Shown: in pieces, positions 1 through 9,489 of the stretch
Layout: the number at the start of each line of letters is the position of its first letter
How positions within the stretch are numbered: position 1 is the stretch's first letter
NCBI GenBank assembly: GCA_022316685.1
Contig: JAKJHU010001333.1
Span: forward strand, 1 to 64,000
Direction: 5' to 3'
DNA from: Progne subis subis
Taxonomy: Eukaryota; Chordata; Aves; Passeriformes; Hirundinidae
Length of the DNA: 64,000 nucleotides
Translations under genes and position numbers: made by a program
Notes under the pieces: generated by a model
What the model was told of the DNA's origin: nothing
The model's database searches: none
What the model saw: only the letters and a program-made list of their open reading frames with translations

Positions 1-344
1 CCCCAGCTCCCAGCCTTGCAGGGCCCCGCAGCAGCCAAAGCTGGAGGCACCTCGGCTTCGAGGCCTGCGGAGCTCGCTGACGGCCCCTGGGAAACGGGAC
101 TGGTGCCCGAGGTGCCTCCCGCTGCAGCTGCTCCCGGAGCTGGCCCTGAGCGCCCAGAGGCCCAAGGCACAGGAGCAGCCCCGAGCGGGAGCCCTGCCGC
201 CAGCCCAGGGCCAGAGCCAGCCCTGGCTCCCGGCTGGGCAGGGGCTGCGCTGGGTCCTGACAGGGCCTGACTCCGTCCCCTCGGGCTGCCGGAGCTGTCC
301 CACCAGGGGGACAGGTGAAATGAGGGAATGTTTTGGCTCAGCCT
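1..344. other. GC-rich edge segment, possible truncated exon
   Basis: Left edge outside the palindrome. It is GC-rich and open on the plus strand from about 16 to 270, where it would encode an Ala/Pro/Gly-rich peptide with no recognisable domain. The base composition alone can keep a frame open over this length, so I do not call a gene. It lies upstream of the decayed gene fragment at 345-1114 and could be promoter, exon or intron of that locus, but it does not match the signal-peptide exon at 59261-59354. Confidence 0.25.
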
Positions 345-1114
345 GCTGGAGATTTTCTTGGTGCTTTATGGAGGGTTTCTTCTGTGGAAATGAGAGAGCC
401 CCAGGGGCCCTGGGCTGCTCCAGCCACCCCTGCAGGGATGGTGCACAGGGCCTGCAAAGAGTGTGCAGAGTGAGCAGAGCCAGCCCAGAGCTCCCCAGGC
501 CCCTGGGCAGCTTTGGCCCTGTCCATGGACATCGGCCTCCCACGGCCTTCCCCGACCCCCTGGCAGTGCCCAGTTCCCTAAGGCAGAGGGGGATCCCAGC
601 ACACATGGAAATGGTTCTCATCTGTGCTCCCTTCTAGATTGGGAACGTGACATGGATTATCTGGAAATGATGGCGAATGGTGGTTTGAAATCAGTACCAG
701 AGGCTGAAGGCAAGTCTGCAACACACCTTTTATGAGAGAATCATAAGTTTCAGTCCAGGACGATCTCACCCATGTGCCACTTCCCTTAACATGATCTCAA
801 GGCTGAAGGGTTCTGGAAACCTTGCCCTACTCCCTTCTGGAGCCCTGAGTGATCCCCAGGATGGCTGTCAGTGGGAGGAAGGAGCATTTAGCTGTCACTG
901 CTCTTCCTTGTGCAGTGCCAGGGTGTCCTTCTGTGTGCTCTGTGCAGCCACGGAGAAGAGCAGAGAGGGAAGGGGCCTGGCCCAGGGCTGTGCCCCGGGG
1001 CTGTGCCTTGTGCTGCTCCTTTGCCAGCCCCAGGGAGCCTGAGGATCTCCTATGGGAGCTCCATGGGATCTCTTCTGTCCTGCCTTTCTTTGCAGCCAAA
1101 ACACTCGGTGAAGG
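345..1114 (+). pseudogene. Decayed fragment of the secreted-protein gene (copy C)
   Basis: Homologous to 58429-59190 (exon 2 and 3 region of the intact-looking gene) and to 56295-57019. An exon 2 equivalent of the same 72-bp length lies at 638-709, after a TTCTAG acceptor and before a GCAAGT donor, and keeps the DxxxxMDYLE pattern. If read through, the frame stops soon after. The exon 3 equivalent starts at 1096 after TTTGCAG and is cut after 19 bases by the LTR at 1115. No signal-peptide exon is present upstream, so this is a dead duplicate. Orientation is plus, opposite to the two right-hand copies, as expected for the other palindrome arm. Confidence 0.7.
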
Positions 1115-1775
1115 TGTCCTGGTTTGGAGGCAGATTTGGGGGAAAACCCCTGTATAGGATCCCTCTGGGAAGCAAACCCAAGTGGCCCTTCCCTACAACC
1201 AGTCCAAAAAAAAAAAACCTCTTTGGAGAAAAGTGGAAAAAACTATTTTACTAAACAAATAAATTGCATGCAAGTATAAAGAATGAATAATATGAAACAA
1301 TAAAACCTCTCCTTCTGGAGTGAGATGGCAAATTGAGAAAGTCCTTGCCGTGGGTGGAGCTCGGCTCTCTCTCAGTCTCTCTCAGTCCCAGTCCCTCCGG
1401 CGCTGCTGGAAAATGCCGAGCTCCAGGCCCCGGTGGGCCGCAGCTGCAGCCCCCAGTGCCCCTGGGTTTTCAGTAGAGCAGGTTTAAACAGTTCCAAGAA
1501 AAAGGAAAAAACAGTCCAGGGAACTTCTCTGCCTTAGCTAGCTGAAACTAACTAAAAGCAAAAAAAAAAAAAAAAATCTCTGTCCTGCAGTCTCTCCAAG
1601 CCTCCGCCGAACACACCGTCCGCAGAAGAATGTGGAGGAGTCAGGCAGTTTTCTCAAAACAAACTCTGCGCTTCTCCTTGCTCTTAGAACCAGTCTGAAA
1701 GGCACAGGACTCAATATACAGCACAAACAGAACAGACGATTGGGGATACAAGCATCATAAAGTTACCCTAGGACA
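1115..1775 (-). repeat. 3' LTR of left ERVL-like provirus
   Basis: 661 bp, bounded by TG at 1115-1116 and CA at 1774-1775. It matches 7515-8162 in the same orientation and 55630-56294 in the opposite orientation. It is inserted in the exon 3 equivalent of the host gene fragment: the intact gene continues with TGATCTGG at this point, whereas here the LTR begins with TGTCCTGG. Confidence 0.88.
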
Positions 1776-1786
1776 TTCCTCCCCTT
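1776..1786 (-). other. Polypurine tract of left ERVL-like provirus
   Basis: Minus-strand AAGGGGAGGAA directly abuts the LTR, the position expected for the plus-strand DNA primer in reverse transcription. The same tract is at 55619-55629 in the right arm. Confidence 0.8.
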
Positions 1787-2339
1787 ATCCCATATATCAA
1801 TTTACTAAATCTAATATATACTTGTTACCCTGGTTTTTCTGAATTTTTTAATTAGCCTTTTGAATTTCATAATGGAGTCAGATCTTTTAGCTCCTGTACA
1901 ATATTAGAGCACTTTTCTACCTTTCCCACAAGATGTAACAGAAACAAATCCTTTGTTTTTCATTCTTTGTCCTTTGTTTGCATATTTCTAACCTGAAAAA
2001 CAACTGTAACTGACAGTTGGTCTGGCCACTGAGGCTGAGGGGTGGAAACCCCAAAAGGCCAATCTTCGACTAGACCCACAAATGTATAAAAAGTAAAGAA
2101 TAAACAAAGAGGCTCCCTTCCTCTTCCGCCTCTCTCCGCTCTCGGAGCAGTGAGCTGGAATCTGAAGGACCTCTGCATTGCAAAGATAACCTTGTCTACA
2201 CGTGATTGCTTTGTGTGTCTCGGTGACATATACTCTAGCTCTACACACACATACATCTATATAAAAACAACATGCAATATACAGCTACATACAGTGGCAG
2301 TACCATTCAGCACACAGCGATAATTACACACGGTTCTCA
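1787..2339 (-). other. ERV region between integrase and polypurine tract, no env
   Basis: About 0.55 kb of A/T-rich proviral sequence. Short open frames here (for example 1960-2256) show no surface or transmembrane protein motif, no hydrophobic fusion or anchor segment and no Cys pattern. The same frames are present in the right arm (about 55067-55618). I read this as the 3' untranslated part of an element that lacks env. Confidence 0.6.
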
Positions 2340-3300
2340 CCCAACAATCAAATCTCCCTGGGGTACACATCGTGTGGTTCCATCTTTCTGCATTACCCAC
2401 CATGTGCAGCCTGGTCCCTGAGCAAAGACAATCCCACGGATGGGATCCTCTGTACTTGAAGCAGAATTGATCCAAACGGTCTTCCCTAACAAACCTCTTA
2501 CATGTACTACTGGGACTTTCTCTCCATCTACTATGTAGGGGCTCAGATTGGGCAGGGCCTGCTCGGTTGGTGGAACCTCGGGTGTTAACTAACCAGGTGG
2601 CCTTTGCTAAATTAATCTCCCAGTTCTTGAAAGTCCCCCACCCAGTGCCTTCAAAGTGGTTTTAAGCAGGCCATTGCACCTTCAACTTTCCCGGCTGCTG
2701 GCGCATGATAAGGAATATGGTACACCCACTCAATGCCATGTTCTCTAGCCCAGGTGTTTATAAGGCTGTTCTTGAAATGAGTCCTTGTCAGACTCAATCC
2801 TCTCAGGGGTACCATGTCTCCACAGGATTTGCTTTTCAAGGCCCAGGATGGTGTTCCGGGCAGTAGCGTGAGGCACAGGGTAGGTCTCCAGCCATCCAGT
2901 GGTGGCTTCCACCATGGTCAGCACATAGCGCTTGCCTTGGCGGGTTTGGGGAAGGGTGATGTAGTCAATCTGCCAGGCTTCCCCGTACTTATACTTGGAC
3001 CATCGCCCGCCATACCATAGGGGCTTCACCCGCTTGGCCTGTTTGATGGTAGCACACGTCTCACAGTCATGGATAACCTGAGAAATACTGTCCATGGTTA
3101 GATCCACCCCTCGGTCTCGTGCCCACTTATAGGTGGCATCTCTGCCCTGATGGCCTGAGGCATCATGGGCCCATCGAGCTAGGAACAACTCTCCCTTGTG
3201 TTGCCAATCTAAGTCTATCTTTGACACCTCTATCTTTGCAGCTTGATCTACCTGCTCGTTGTTTCGGTGCTCCTCATTAGCCCGACTCTTGGGGACATGG
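2340..3300 (-). pseudogene. ERVL-like integrase (left, frameshifted)
   Basis: Would catalyse 3' processing and strand transfer of viral DNA into host DNA. Visible are the zinc-binding part (H..H near the WAHDASGHQG segment, then CETC), the catalytic core with its first Asp in WQIDYITL and second in the ESD segment, and a C-terminal module with GKTVWI and GCTWWVMQ. A deletion right after the second Asp shifts the frame near 2780, and a further shift precedes the C-terminal module near 2530. The right-arm copy keeps the core frame open through the catalytic Glu (KVERCNG). Confidence 0.8.
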
Positions 3301-3387
3301 GCATCTACATGACGGACTTTGACAGGTAGCTTCTCTACCCGAGTGGCAATGTCCTTCCACTCATCTGCAGCCCAGATTGGCTTTCCC

Positions 3388-4136
3388 CTACGCTGCCAAT
3401 TGGCCTTTTTCCACTGTCCAGCCATCCCCACAGAGCATTGGCCACCATCCACGAATCAGTGTAGAGGTAGAGCTTTGGCCACTTCTCTCTTTCAGCAATG
3501 TCCAGGGCCAGTTGAACAGCTTTGAGTTCAGCAAGTTGGCTTGACCCACCTTCTCCTTCAGTGGCTTGTGCAACCTGTCGTGTGGGGCTCCATACGGCTG
3601 CTTTCCACTTCGGTTCATCCCTACGATGCGGCAGGAACCGTCAGTGAAAAAGATAGCGTGTTTCTTCTGCTGGCAGTTGGTTGTATGGTGGAGCTTCTTC
3701 TGCACGTGTCACTTGTTCCTGCTCCTCTTCATCTGTGAGACCAAAGTTTTCACCTTCCGGCCAGTTTGTAATTATTCCAAAATCCCAGGGCGATTTGGGT
3801 TTCCAATGCGGGCGCTGAGTGATGAGGGCAATCCATTTGCTCCATGGCGCGGTGGCATGTGGGTAGAGGGAACTTCTGCTTTAAACATCCACCCCAGCAC
3901 GGTAGTCGAGGTGCCAGCAGGAGTTGTGCTTCTGTGCCAATCACCTCTGAGGCAGCTTGAACTCCTTCATAGGCGGCCAAGATTTCCTTCTCTGTTGGAG
4001 TGTAGTTGGCTTCGGACCCTCTGTAGCTTCGGCTCCAGAATCCCAGTGGTCGGCCCCGAGTCTCCCCAGGCACCTTCTGCCAAAGGCTCCAGGACAGGCC
4101 ATTGTTCCCGGCTGCTGAGTAGAGCACGTTCTTCAC
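3388..4136 (-). pseudogene. ERVL-like RT connection and RNase H (left, broken)
   Basis: RNase H would degrade the RNA strand of the RNA:DNA hybrid. The connection region (3750-4136) carries GRPLGFWSR and YTPTEKEILA motifs, followed in another frame (3388-3705) by FFTDGSC with the first catalytic Asp. Later parts of the domain fall in a third frame that runs into integrase (2745-3452, with KPIWAADEW and VRHVDAHVPKS). At least two frame changes separate motifs that must be continuous in a working enzyme. Confidence 0.75.
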
Positions 4137-5130
4137 ATCTGGTCCGTCCTGACTGGGCCAAGGGCTACTGCATGAGCGATCTCCTGCTTGATCTGGGCAA
4201 AGGCTTGTTGCTGTTCAGGGCCCCAGTGGAAATCGTTCTTCTTGCGGGTGACCAGGTAGAGAGGGCTCACAATCTGGCTGTACTCAGGAATGTGCATTCT
4301 CCAGAAACCTATGGCGCCTAGGAAAGCTTGTGTTTCCTTTTTGTTGGTTGGTGGACACATTGCTGTGATCTTGTTGATGACTTCAGTGGGAATCTGACGC
4401 CTTCCATCTTGCCACTTTATTCCTAGAAACTGGATCTCGAGCAGGTCCCTTAACTTTGCTCTTCTTGATAGCAAAGCCAGCCTTCAGGAGAATTTGGATG
4501 ATCTTCTCTCCTTTCTCAAACACTTCCATTGCCGTGTTCCCCCACACAATGATGTCATCAATATACTGTAGATGTTCTGGAGCCTCACCCTTTTCCAGTG
4601 CAGCCTGGATCAGTCCATGGCAGATGGTGGGGCTGTGTTTCCACCCCTGGGGCAGTCGGTTCCAGGTGTACTGCACGCCCCTCCAGGTGAAAGCAAACTG
4701 AGGCCTGCATTCTGCAGCCAGAGGAATGGAGAAAAATGCATTAGCAATGTCAATGTGGCGTACCATTTTGCTGCCTTGGACTCCAGCTCGTACTGGAGTT
4801 CCAGCATGTCCGGCACAGCAGCGCTCAATGGTGGAGTCACTTCGTTCAAGGCACGGTAGTCCACAGTCAATCTCCATTCTCCGTCAGACTTGCGCACAGG
4901 CCAGATGGGGCTGTTGAAGGGTGAGTGGGTTTTGCTGACCACCCCTTGGCTCTCCAGCTCACGGATCATCTTGTGGATGGGGATCACGACATCTCGAGTT
5001 GTTCTGTACTGTCGGCGATGCACTGTTGAAGTGGCAATTGGCACTTGTTGCTCTTCCACCTTCAGAAGACCTACAGCAGATGGGTTCTCTGATAGTCCAG
5101 GCAAGGTATTCAACTGCTTAACATCCCCTG
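4137..5130 (-). pseudogene. ERVL-like reverse transcriptase (left, broken)
   Basis: RNA-dependent DNA polymerase domain. Motifs in order: IRELESQGVV and PFNSPIWPV (fingers), RLTVDYRALN, then in a second frame HIDIANAFFSIPL (motif A), RLPQGWKHSPT (motif B) and YIDD at 4554-4565 (motif C, Ile at the second position), then FLGIKW and ETQAFLG in a third frame. The frame change near 4790 is shared with the right arm, so it predates the duplication. The change near 4440 is private to the left. Confidence 0.85.
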
Positions 5131-5441
5131 TCTCTACAGCTGCTATCCCGAATGCCCACCTAAATCCCTTCGGGTCTTTGAAATACCCATTCGGAGGAAG
5201 TCTATGCCCAAAATGCATGGAGCCTCTGGGCCAGTCACAATAGGGTGTCTCTTCCACTCTTTCCAGTCAGGCTCACATCAGCTTCCACCAAAGTAAAATC
5301 TTGTGAACCCCCTGTCACCCCAGCAATGGAAACAGATTCTTCCCCCACATGTCTTGATGGGAGTAATGTGCACTGTGCACCAGTGTCAACTAAGGCCTCA
5401 TATTTTTGTGGTTCTGATGTGCCAGGCCAACGAATCCACAC
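5131..5441 (-). pseudogene. ERVL-like aspartic protease (left)
   Basis: Contains the retropepsin active-site motif ALVDTGAQCT in a frame that starts near 5441, followed by the flap-like SIAGVTGGSQ segment. A second frame covers the end of the domain (MHFGHRLPP). The right-arm equivalent (51942-52250) carries ALVDTGSQCT and is noticeably more diverged from this copy than the pol regions are, so the arm-to-arm identity breaks around the protease/RT border. Confidence 0.7.
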
Positions 5442-5639
5442 AGTCCAAAAAACACGGTTTTCCCTAGCCTCTACCTGGCTAGAGGCAGGGCCCCTCTAAG
5501 CCTGATTATCCTATTTCCCTGGGTAACCGGAGCTGCTTCCTTCTTGCTAGAACTTCCTCTCACAGTCTTGCCATCCAACAATTCATGCAGCCGTTGTGTC
5601 ATAGCATCAGTAGATTCTCCATCCCATCTTTTCATGTTT

Positions 5640-7300
5640 TCTCCACATCATGCAGGAGGACCACAGCTTAGCCCGTGGGATGCCTTTTCCCTCTCTATCT
5701 AGGGAACGTTTGCGTGTGGTGCCAGAGCCCCTAACTTGTACTGCAGAGATCTGGAGAATGTTCTCCTTGAGTTCTTTGAGTTCCTCCCTTGTCTGCTAAT
5801 CCCCGCACCTGTGTTTCCAAGCTGCGATTCTTGCATGTGTTGGACCATGCACGGCATCTGCATATGTTCGGAGCTTCTTCGCCATATCAAGCACAGTCTC
5901 CTCTGTCTCATCCCGCTTCATTATTGCTAAAGCAGAGGAGTATTCTTGTGGCCCAAGTCGTACAAGTTTTCGCCACATTACAGGTGTACATGGTACCAAG
6001 TCGGGGTTCCTAGTGTTTAGGTCATCTGAGAAGACAATCTCCGCCACTGCCATTTCTCTCAAGCGCTGAATCCCTTGTTCAATGGTTTTCCACTGAGTTT
6101 GCTGCAGATAGAGATCGTCGGCACACAGATATCTTTGTGCCACACTTCCCAGGACCCGTTCCCAGAGACTGCAAGGACTAGCCTCCCTCATCATTTCTTG
6201 GTCAATAACTGGATCATGTGATAGGGATCCAAGATGTCTCGCTTCAGTGCCATCCAGTATTGTAGCCTCGCCTGCAGCATCCCAAAGACGGACTAACCAA
6301 CTAATTATAGATTCATCAGGTCGTCGAGTATAATCCTTTCTTAGGCCACGAAGGTCCTTCAGGGAAAAGGACTCAATAGTATCTCCTGATCTTGTAGCAG
6401 TTGGTCGGCTCCTGATCTTGTAGCAGTTGGTGGGCTCCTGATCTTGTAGCAGTTGGTTGGGCTTGATGTTGTAGCAGTTGGTTGGGCTCCTGATCTTGTA
6501 GCAGCTGGTTGGGCTTCTGATCGTGTGCTAGTTGGTTGGACTCCCGATCTTGTACCAGTTGGTTGGGCTTCCGATTTCGTATCAGTTGGTTCAGCTTCTG
6601 ACTGTGTATCATCAGTTGCTTCAGCTTCTGATTGTGTGTCAGTGGTTTGACTCCGACTGGGTGTCAGGAGGCACTGAGGATCCTTCACCTGAATCATCGT
6701 CTACTGGTCGATCGGTTTGTCCGTGTGCTTCTTTCCCTTCTTTACTGCAGCAACTGCCGGTGTCTTAGCCTCACTGTCTGGTTTAGCTGCAGCCTGAATA
6801 GCTGTGGGGTTGGCTGCAGCCTGAGTGACTGATTTATCTCCCTGCTCCCTTGCCTCTATCTGCTGCCCTACAGTGTTTAGCAGTGTGTGACTCATTCTAG
6901 AAAAGCTATAAACCATATAGAGGAAAGTCACCAGGTGAAATACCAGGGAGGTGGGGTCTTTAACATTCAGGAGACCCTGAACATTCTCCAAAAGTGATGT
7001 AACTGACTCAAAAGAGAAGAAGGAAAAAAGAGGCTGAAGAGCCTCATCCCCTACTCCTCCTCTAACAAACTGGGTGCAATTATTGATAAATCCCCAAAAC
7101 ATGCTGCTGGAACTAGGACGCAGGGTAGGACGAAAAAACCATAAACTGAACATACCCAGAACAAACTCCAGTATCTTTATAAGCTTCTTGTAAGCCATAA
7201 TCACCGAACCCAGCAAAATAACTATTCTAATTTGTGCATCCCTAGTGTAAAAGCTGTATGTTAAGGACAATATTGGAGCTATTTCTGGGTAGGAAAACAA
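5640..7300 (-). pseudogene. ERVL-like gag (left type)
   Basis: The structural polyprotein region. The N-terminal frame (6701-7300) has hydrophobic stretches and an Ala/Lys-rich end. It is followed by a tandem-repeat linker (6375-6660) and a capsid-like frame (5796-6194) with CSLWERVLGSV, IEQGIQRLREMAV and MWRKLVRLGPQEYSSALA. The last part (5699-5911) is in another frame. The layout and capsid motifs parallel the right-arm gag (LSLWERC, LEEGIQQLREVVV, MLWNLATLGSQYATF), but the sequences are clearly different, so the two arms carry different gag lineages. Frameshifts make it non-coding. Confidence 0.7.
6375..6660 (-). repeat. Tandem repeat in gag linker
   Basis: About ten degenerate units of roughly 27-33 bp sharing the plus-strand core CTTGTAGCAGTTGGTTGGGC. 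Minus-strand translation gives repeats of the type QPTATRSGA. Located between the matrix-like and capsid-like parts of gag. There is no counterpart in the right-arm gag, which has a Pro-rich PQPEPAPQP repeat instead. Confidence 0.8.
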
Positions 7301-7486
7301 ACCTAGGGACCAGAAAGGTATTAAGACCTCAAAAAAGCCTAGGGAACAGAAATGCAGAAAAGACTCATTCTAAGAGATTAGGACTTCAAGAAGCAACATG
7401 GCCACTGTCTGTTTAATCCCACCCAAAGGACAACCAAAAAAAAATGCAGTTAATATAATCAATACAAGTTTTTTCCACTCTCTCGA

Positions 7487-7504
7487 GCCCCGCAGTGGGC
7501 GCCA
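7487..7504 (-). other. Lys-type primer binding site (left ERVL-like)
   Basis: Minus strand begins TGGCGCCC and ends GGGGC, close to the complement of the 3' end of a lysine tRNA. It sits 10 bases inside the 5' LTR end at 7515, at the position expected for the minus-strand DNA primer. Confidence 0.65.
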
Positions 7505-7514
7505 ATTAAGGGTA

Positions 7515-8162
7515 TGTCCTGGTTTGGAGACAAATTTGGGGGAAAACCCCTGTATAGGATCCCTCTGGGAAGCAAACCCAAGTGGCCCCTCCCTCCAACC
7601 AGTCCGAAAAAAAAACCTCTTTGGAGAAAATGGAAAAAACTATTTTACTAAACAAATAAAGTGCATACAAGTATAAAGAATGAATAATATGAAACAATAA
7701 AACCTCTCCTTCTGAAGTGAGATGGCAAATTGAGAAAGTCCTTGCCGTGGGTGGAGCTCGGCTCTCTCTCAGTCTCTCCTCAGTCCCAGTCCCTCCGGCG
7801 CTGCTGGAAAATGCCGAGTCCAGGCCCCGGTGGGCCGCAGGTGCAGCCCCCAGTGCTCCCCTGGGTTTTCAGTCCAGAGCAGGTTTAAACAGTTCCAAGA
7901 AAAAGGAAAAAAACAGTCCAGGGAACTTCTCTGCCTAGCTAGCTGAAACTAACTAAAAGCAAAAAATCTCTGTCCTGCAGTCTCTCCAAGCCTCCGCGAA
8001 CACCGTCCGCAGAAGAATGTGGAGGAGTCAGGCAGTTTTCTCAAAACAAACTCTGTGCTTCTCCTTGCTCTTAGAACCAGTCTTAAAGGCACAGGACTCA
8101 ATATACAGCACAAACAGAACAGACAACTGGAGATACAAGCATCATAAAGTCACCCTAGGACA
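7515..8162 (-). repeat. 5' LTR of left ERVL-like provirus
   Basis: 648 bp, TG at 7515 and CA at 8161-8162 on the plus strand, matching 1115-1775 with small indels. Its outer end joins the 15-bp minisatellite at 8163 directly. The right arm has no LTR at the equivalent place; there the minisatellite continues into other host DNA. Confidence 0.85.
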
Positions 8163-8784
8163 CAGGTGAACCCAACCCATACAATCCCAGTCTGTAAATC
8201 CCAGTCCATGTAATCCCAACCATACAATCCCAGTCTGTACAATCCCAGTCCATGTAATCCCAACCCATACAATCCCAGTCTGTACAATCCCAGTCCATGT
8301 AATCCCAACCCATACAATCCCAGTCTGTACAATCCCAGTCCAGGTGAGCCCAACCTGTACAATCCCAGTCTACAAGGTCCCAATCTGCATCACCTCAGTC
8401 TGGATGTTCCTGATCCATTCGGTCCGGTCTGTGCAGGCCCAGTCTGTAGGATCCCAGTCCCATGTGATCCCAGTCTGTGGGAGCCCGGTCTGTCTGCTCC
8501 TGCATGGCACATACTCCAAGACTCTGGAATTCCAGTTCCCAGCAAGGAAAAGCTGTTCCAGCCCTTGAAGGCAAAGCTCTGAATAAGGGGGCAAAACCAG
8601 GTGCAGCAAGATCCTACAGTGACGTTTCACTGCCAGTCTCCAGAACTTGATCCATGCTTGTTGTAGCTCCTGGATTGGGAATTAAAACGGGTAGGGTCAT
8701 TGGTGGGAGCTGCCCTGGGTCGAGGGAGACACTGAGAGACAAAGAGAGCAGGCAGAAAGAGGCACGAGAGAAAGGAGAACACAC
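8163..8784 (-). repeat. 15-bp-type minisatellite and flanking unique block (left)
   Basis: From 8163 to about 8500, degenerate 15-bp words such as CCCAGTCTGTACAAT and CCCAGTCCATGTAAT alternate. From 8500 to 8784 the sequence is unique and matches 44870-45170 in the right arm in inverted orientation, including a GCATGGCACATACTCC landmark that also recurs at 22677, 30007 and 45146. Confidence 0.75.
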
Positions 8785-9265
8785 TGAGAGGAATGACAAG
8801 ATTTGTCTTTACAAACAAGCCCTGGGTCTGCTGGTAGATCAAACGAGCACTGAGAGATGAGAGAAACAATGGGAAGGATTCTACTGATTGATGAATGGAA
8901 AAGAAGATACTTGCCTTTACAAACAAACCATAGGTTTGTAAGTGAAATTGAATATTGAAAGATGAAAGCAACAATGGGGAAAAACCCATAAAACCTATAA
9001 AAATTAAAAATAGGGGGGTTATACATTAAAAGGGGAATCTTAGGCATTTTGGGAAGTCTGTACCTCTCAAGTACCTCAGCCAATGGGGAAAGAGAAGGGA
9101 AATACGGCCAGGAAATTGGGATAAAAAGGAGGCTGTGTCCTCTGAAAAACTGAGAGACTGGGAAATGCCCCATGGCCTCTCCCTTTATTTGAATAAAGTA
9201 AAAGGACTCCTCTGTCTCCTTTTTGGACATAAACCTCTGGTGTGTGTGGATTAATTTTCCTAACA
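8785..9265 (+). repeat. 5' LTR of class I provirus (left)
   Basis: 481 bp from TGAGAGG to CTAACA. Promoter-like words appear in order: CCAAT at 9080-9084, an ATAAAAA TATA-like box at 9121-9127 and the polyadenylation signal AATAAA at 9192-9197. It matches the 3' LTR at 15559-16045 with scattered differences, which indicates an old insertion. Confidence 0.9.
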
Positions 9266-9269
9266 ATTC

Positions 9270-9286
9270 TGGGACTCGTCCGGGAT
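9270..9286 (+). other. Pro-type primer binding site
   Basis: TGGGACTCGTCCGGGAT lies 4 bases after the LTR end. It matches the proline-tRNA type primer site used by many gammaretroviruses, apart from a change and one missing base near the start. Confidence 0.75.
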
Positions 9287-9478
9287 ATTTCCACCGTCCG
9301 GGGCGGCGGGCAGCGAGCGGAGCTGAAGGCGCCTCACCCAGTTTCGGTGATCAGCTCCCCTTGGTGGCGGCCGGCACCGGGCGATCGATTGGGTTCCCGA
9401 GAGTGTCCAGGAGACAGACGAGTGGCGGACCAGGGGGGTCCGTGAAGAGTCCGCAGGGAAGGACCACTGAAAATCTCA

Positions 9479-9486
9479 CGGTGAGT
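9479..9486 (+). promoter_or_regulatory. Candidate splice donor upstream of gag
   Basis: CG|GTGAGT matches the vertebrate 5' splice consensus and lies 9 bases before the gag ATG at 9490, a position suited to making spliced env mRNA. Confidence 0.45.
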
Positions 9487-9489
9487 AAA

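Larger units (their letters stand above)
1115..8162 (-). mobile_element. ERVL-like provirus without env (left copy)
   Basis: Minus-strand provirus with paired LTRs (3' LTR 1115-1775, 5' LTR 7515-8162), a polypurine tract at 1776-1786 and a Lys-type primer binding site at 7487-7504. Internal order is gag, pro, RT, RNase H, integrase, and no env is seen between integrase and the polypurine tract. The pol motifs (YIDD, integrase DDE with a long C-terminal domain) and the lack of env fit class III (ERVL-like) elements; a Lys-type primer site is less typical, so the class is not certain. Many frameshifts make it non-functional. The 3' flank (GAAGG before 1115 on the plus strand) does not match the 5' flank (CAGGTG after 8162), so no target-site duplication joins the two ends. 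Confidence 0.85.

Noticed and set aside
16..270. 84-residue Ala/Pro-rich frame at the left edge as a gene
   Set aside because: High GC content explains the open frame and no splice or domain evidence supports it.
1960..2256. env or accessory gene between integrase and LTR
   Set aside because: No hydrophobic anchor, no Cys pattern, and the frames overlap each other in different phases.
7515..8170. Target-site duplication for the left ERVL-like provirus
   Set aside because: The flanks GAAGG and CAGGTG do not match at the LTR edges; a nearby shared GGTGAA is not adjacent to both edges.
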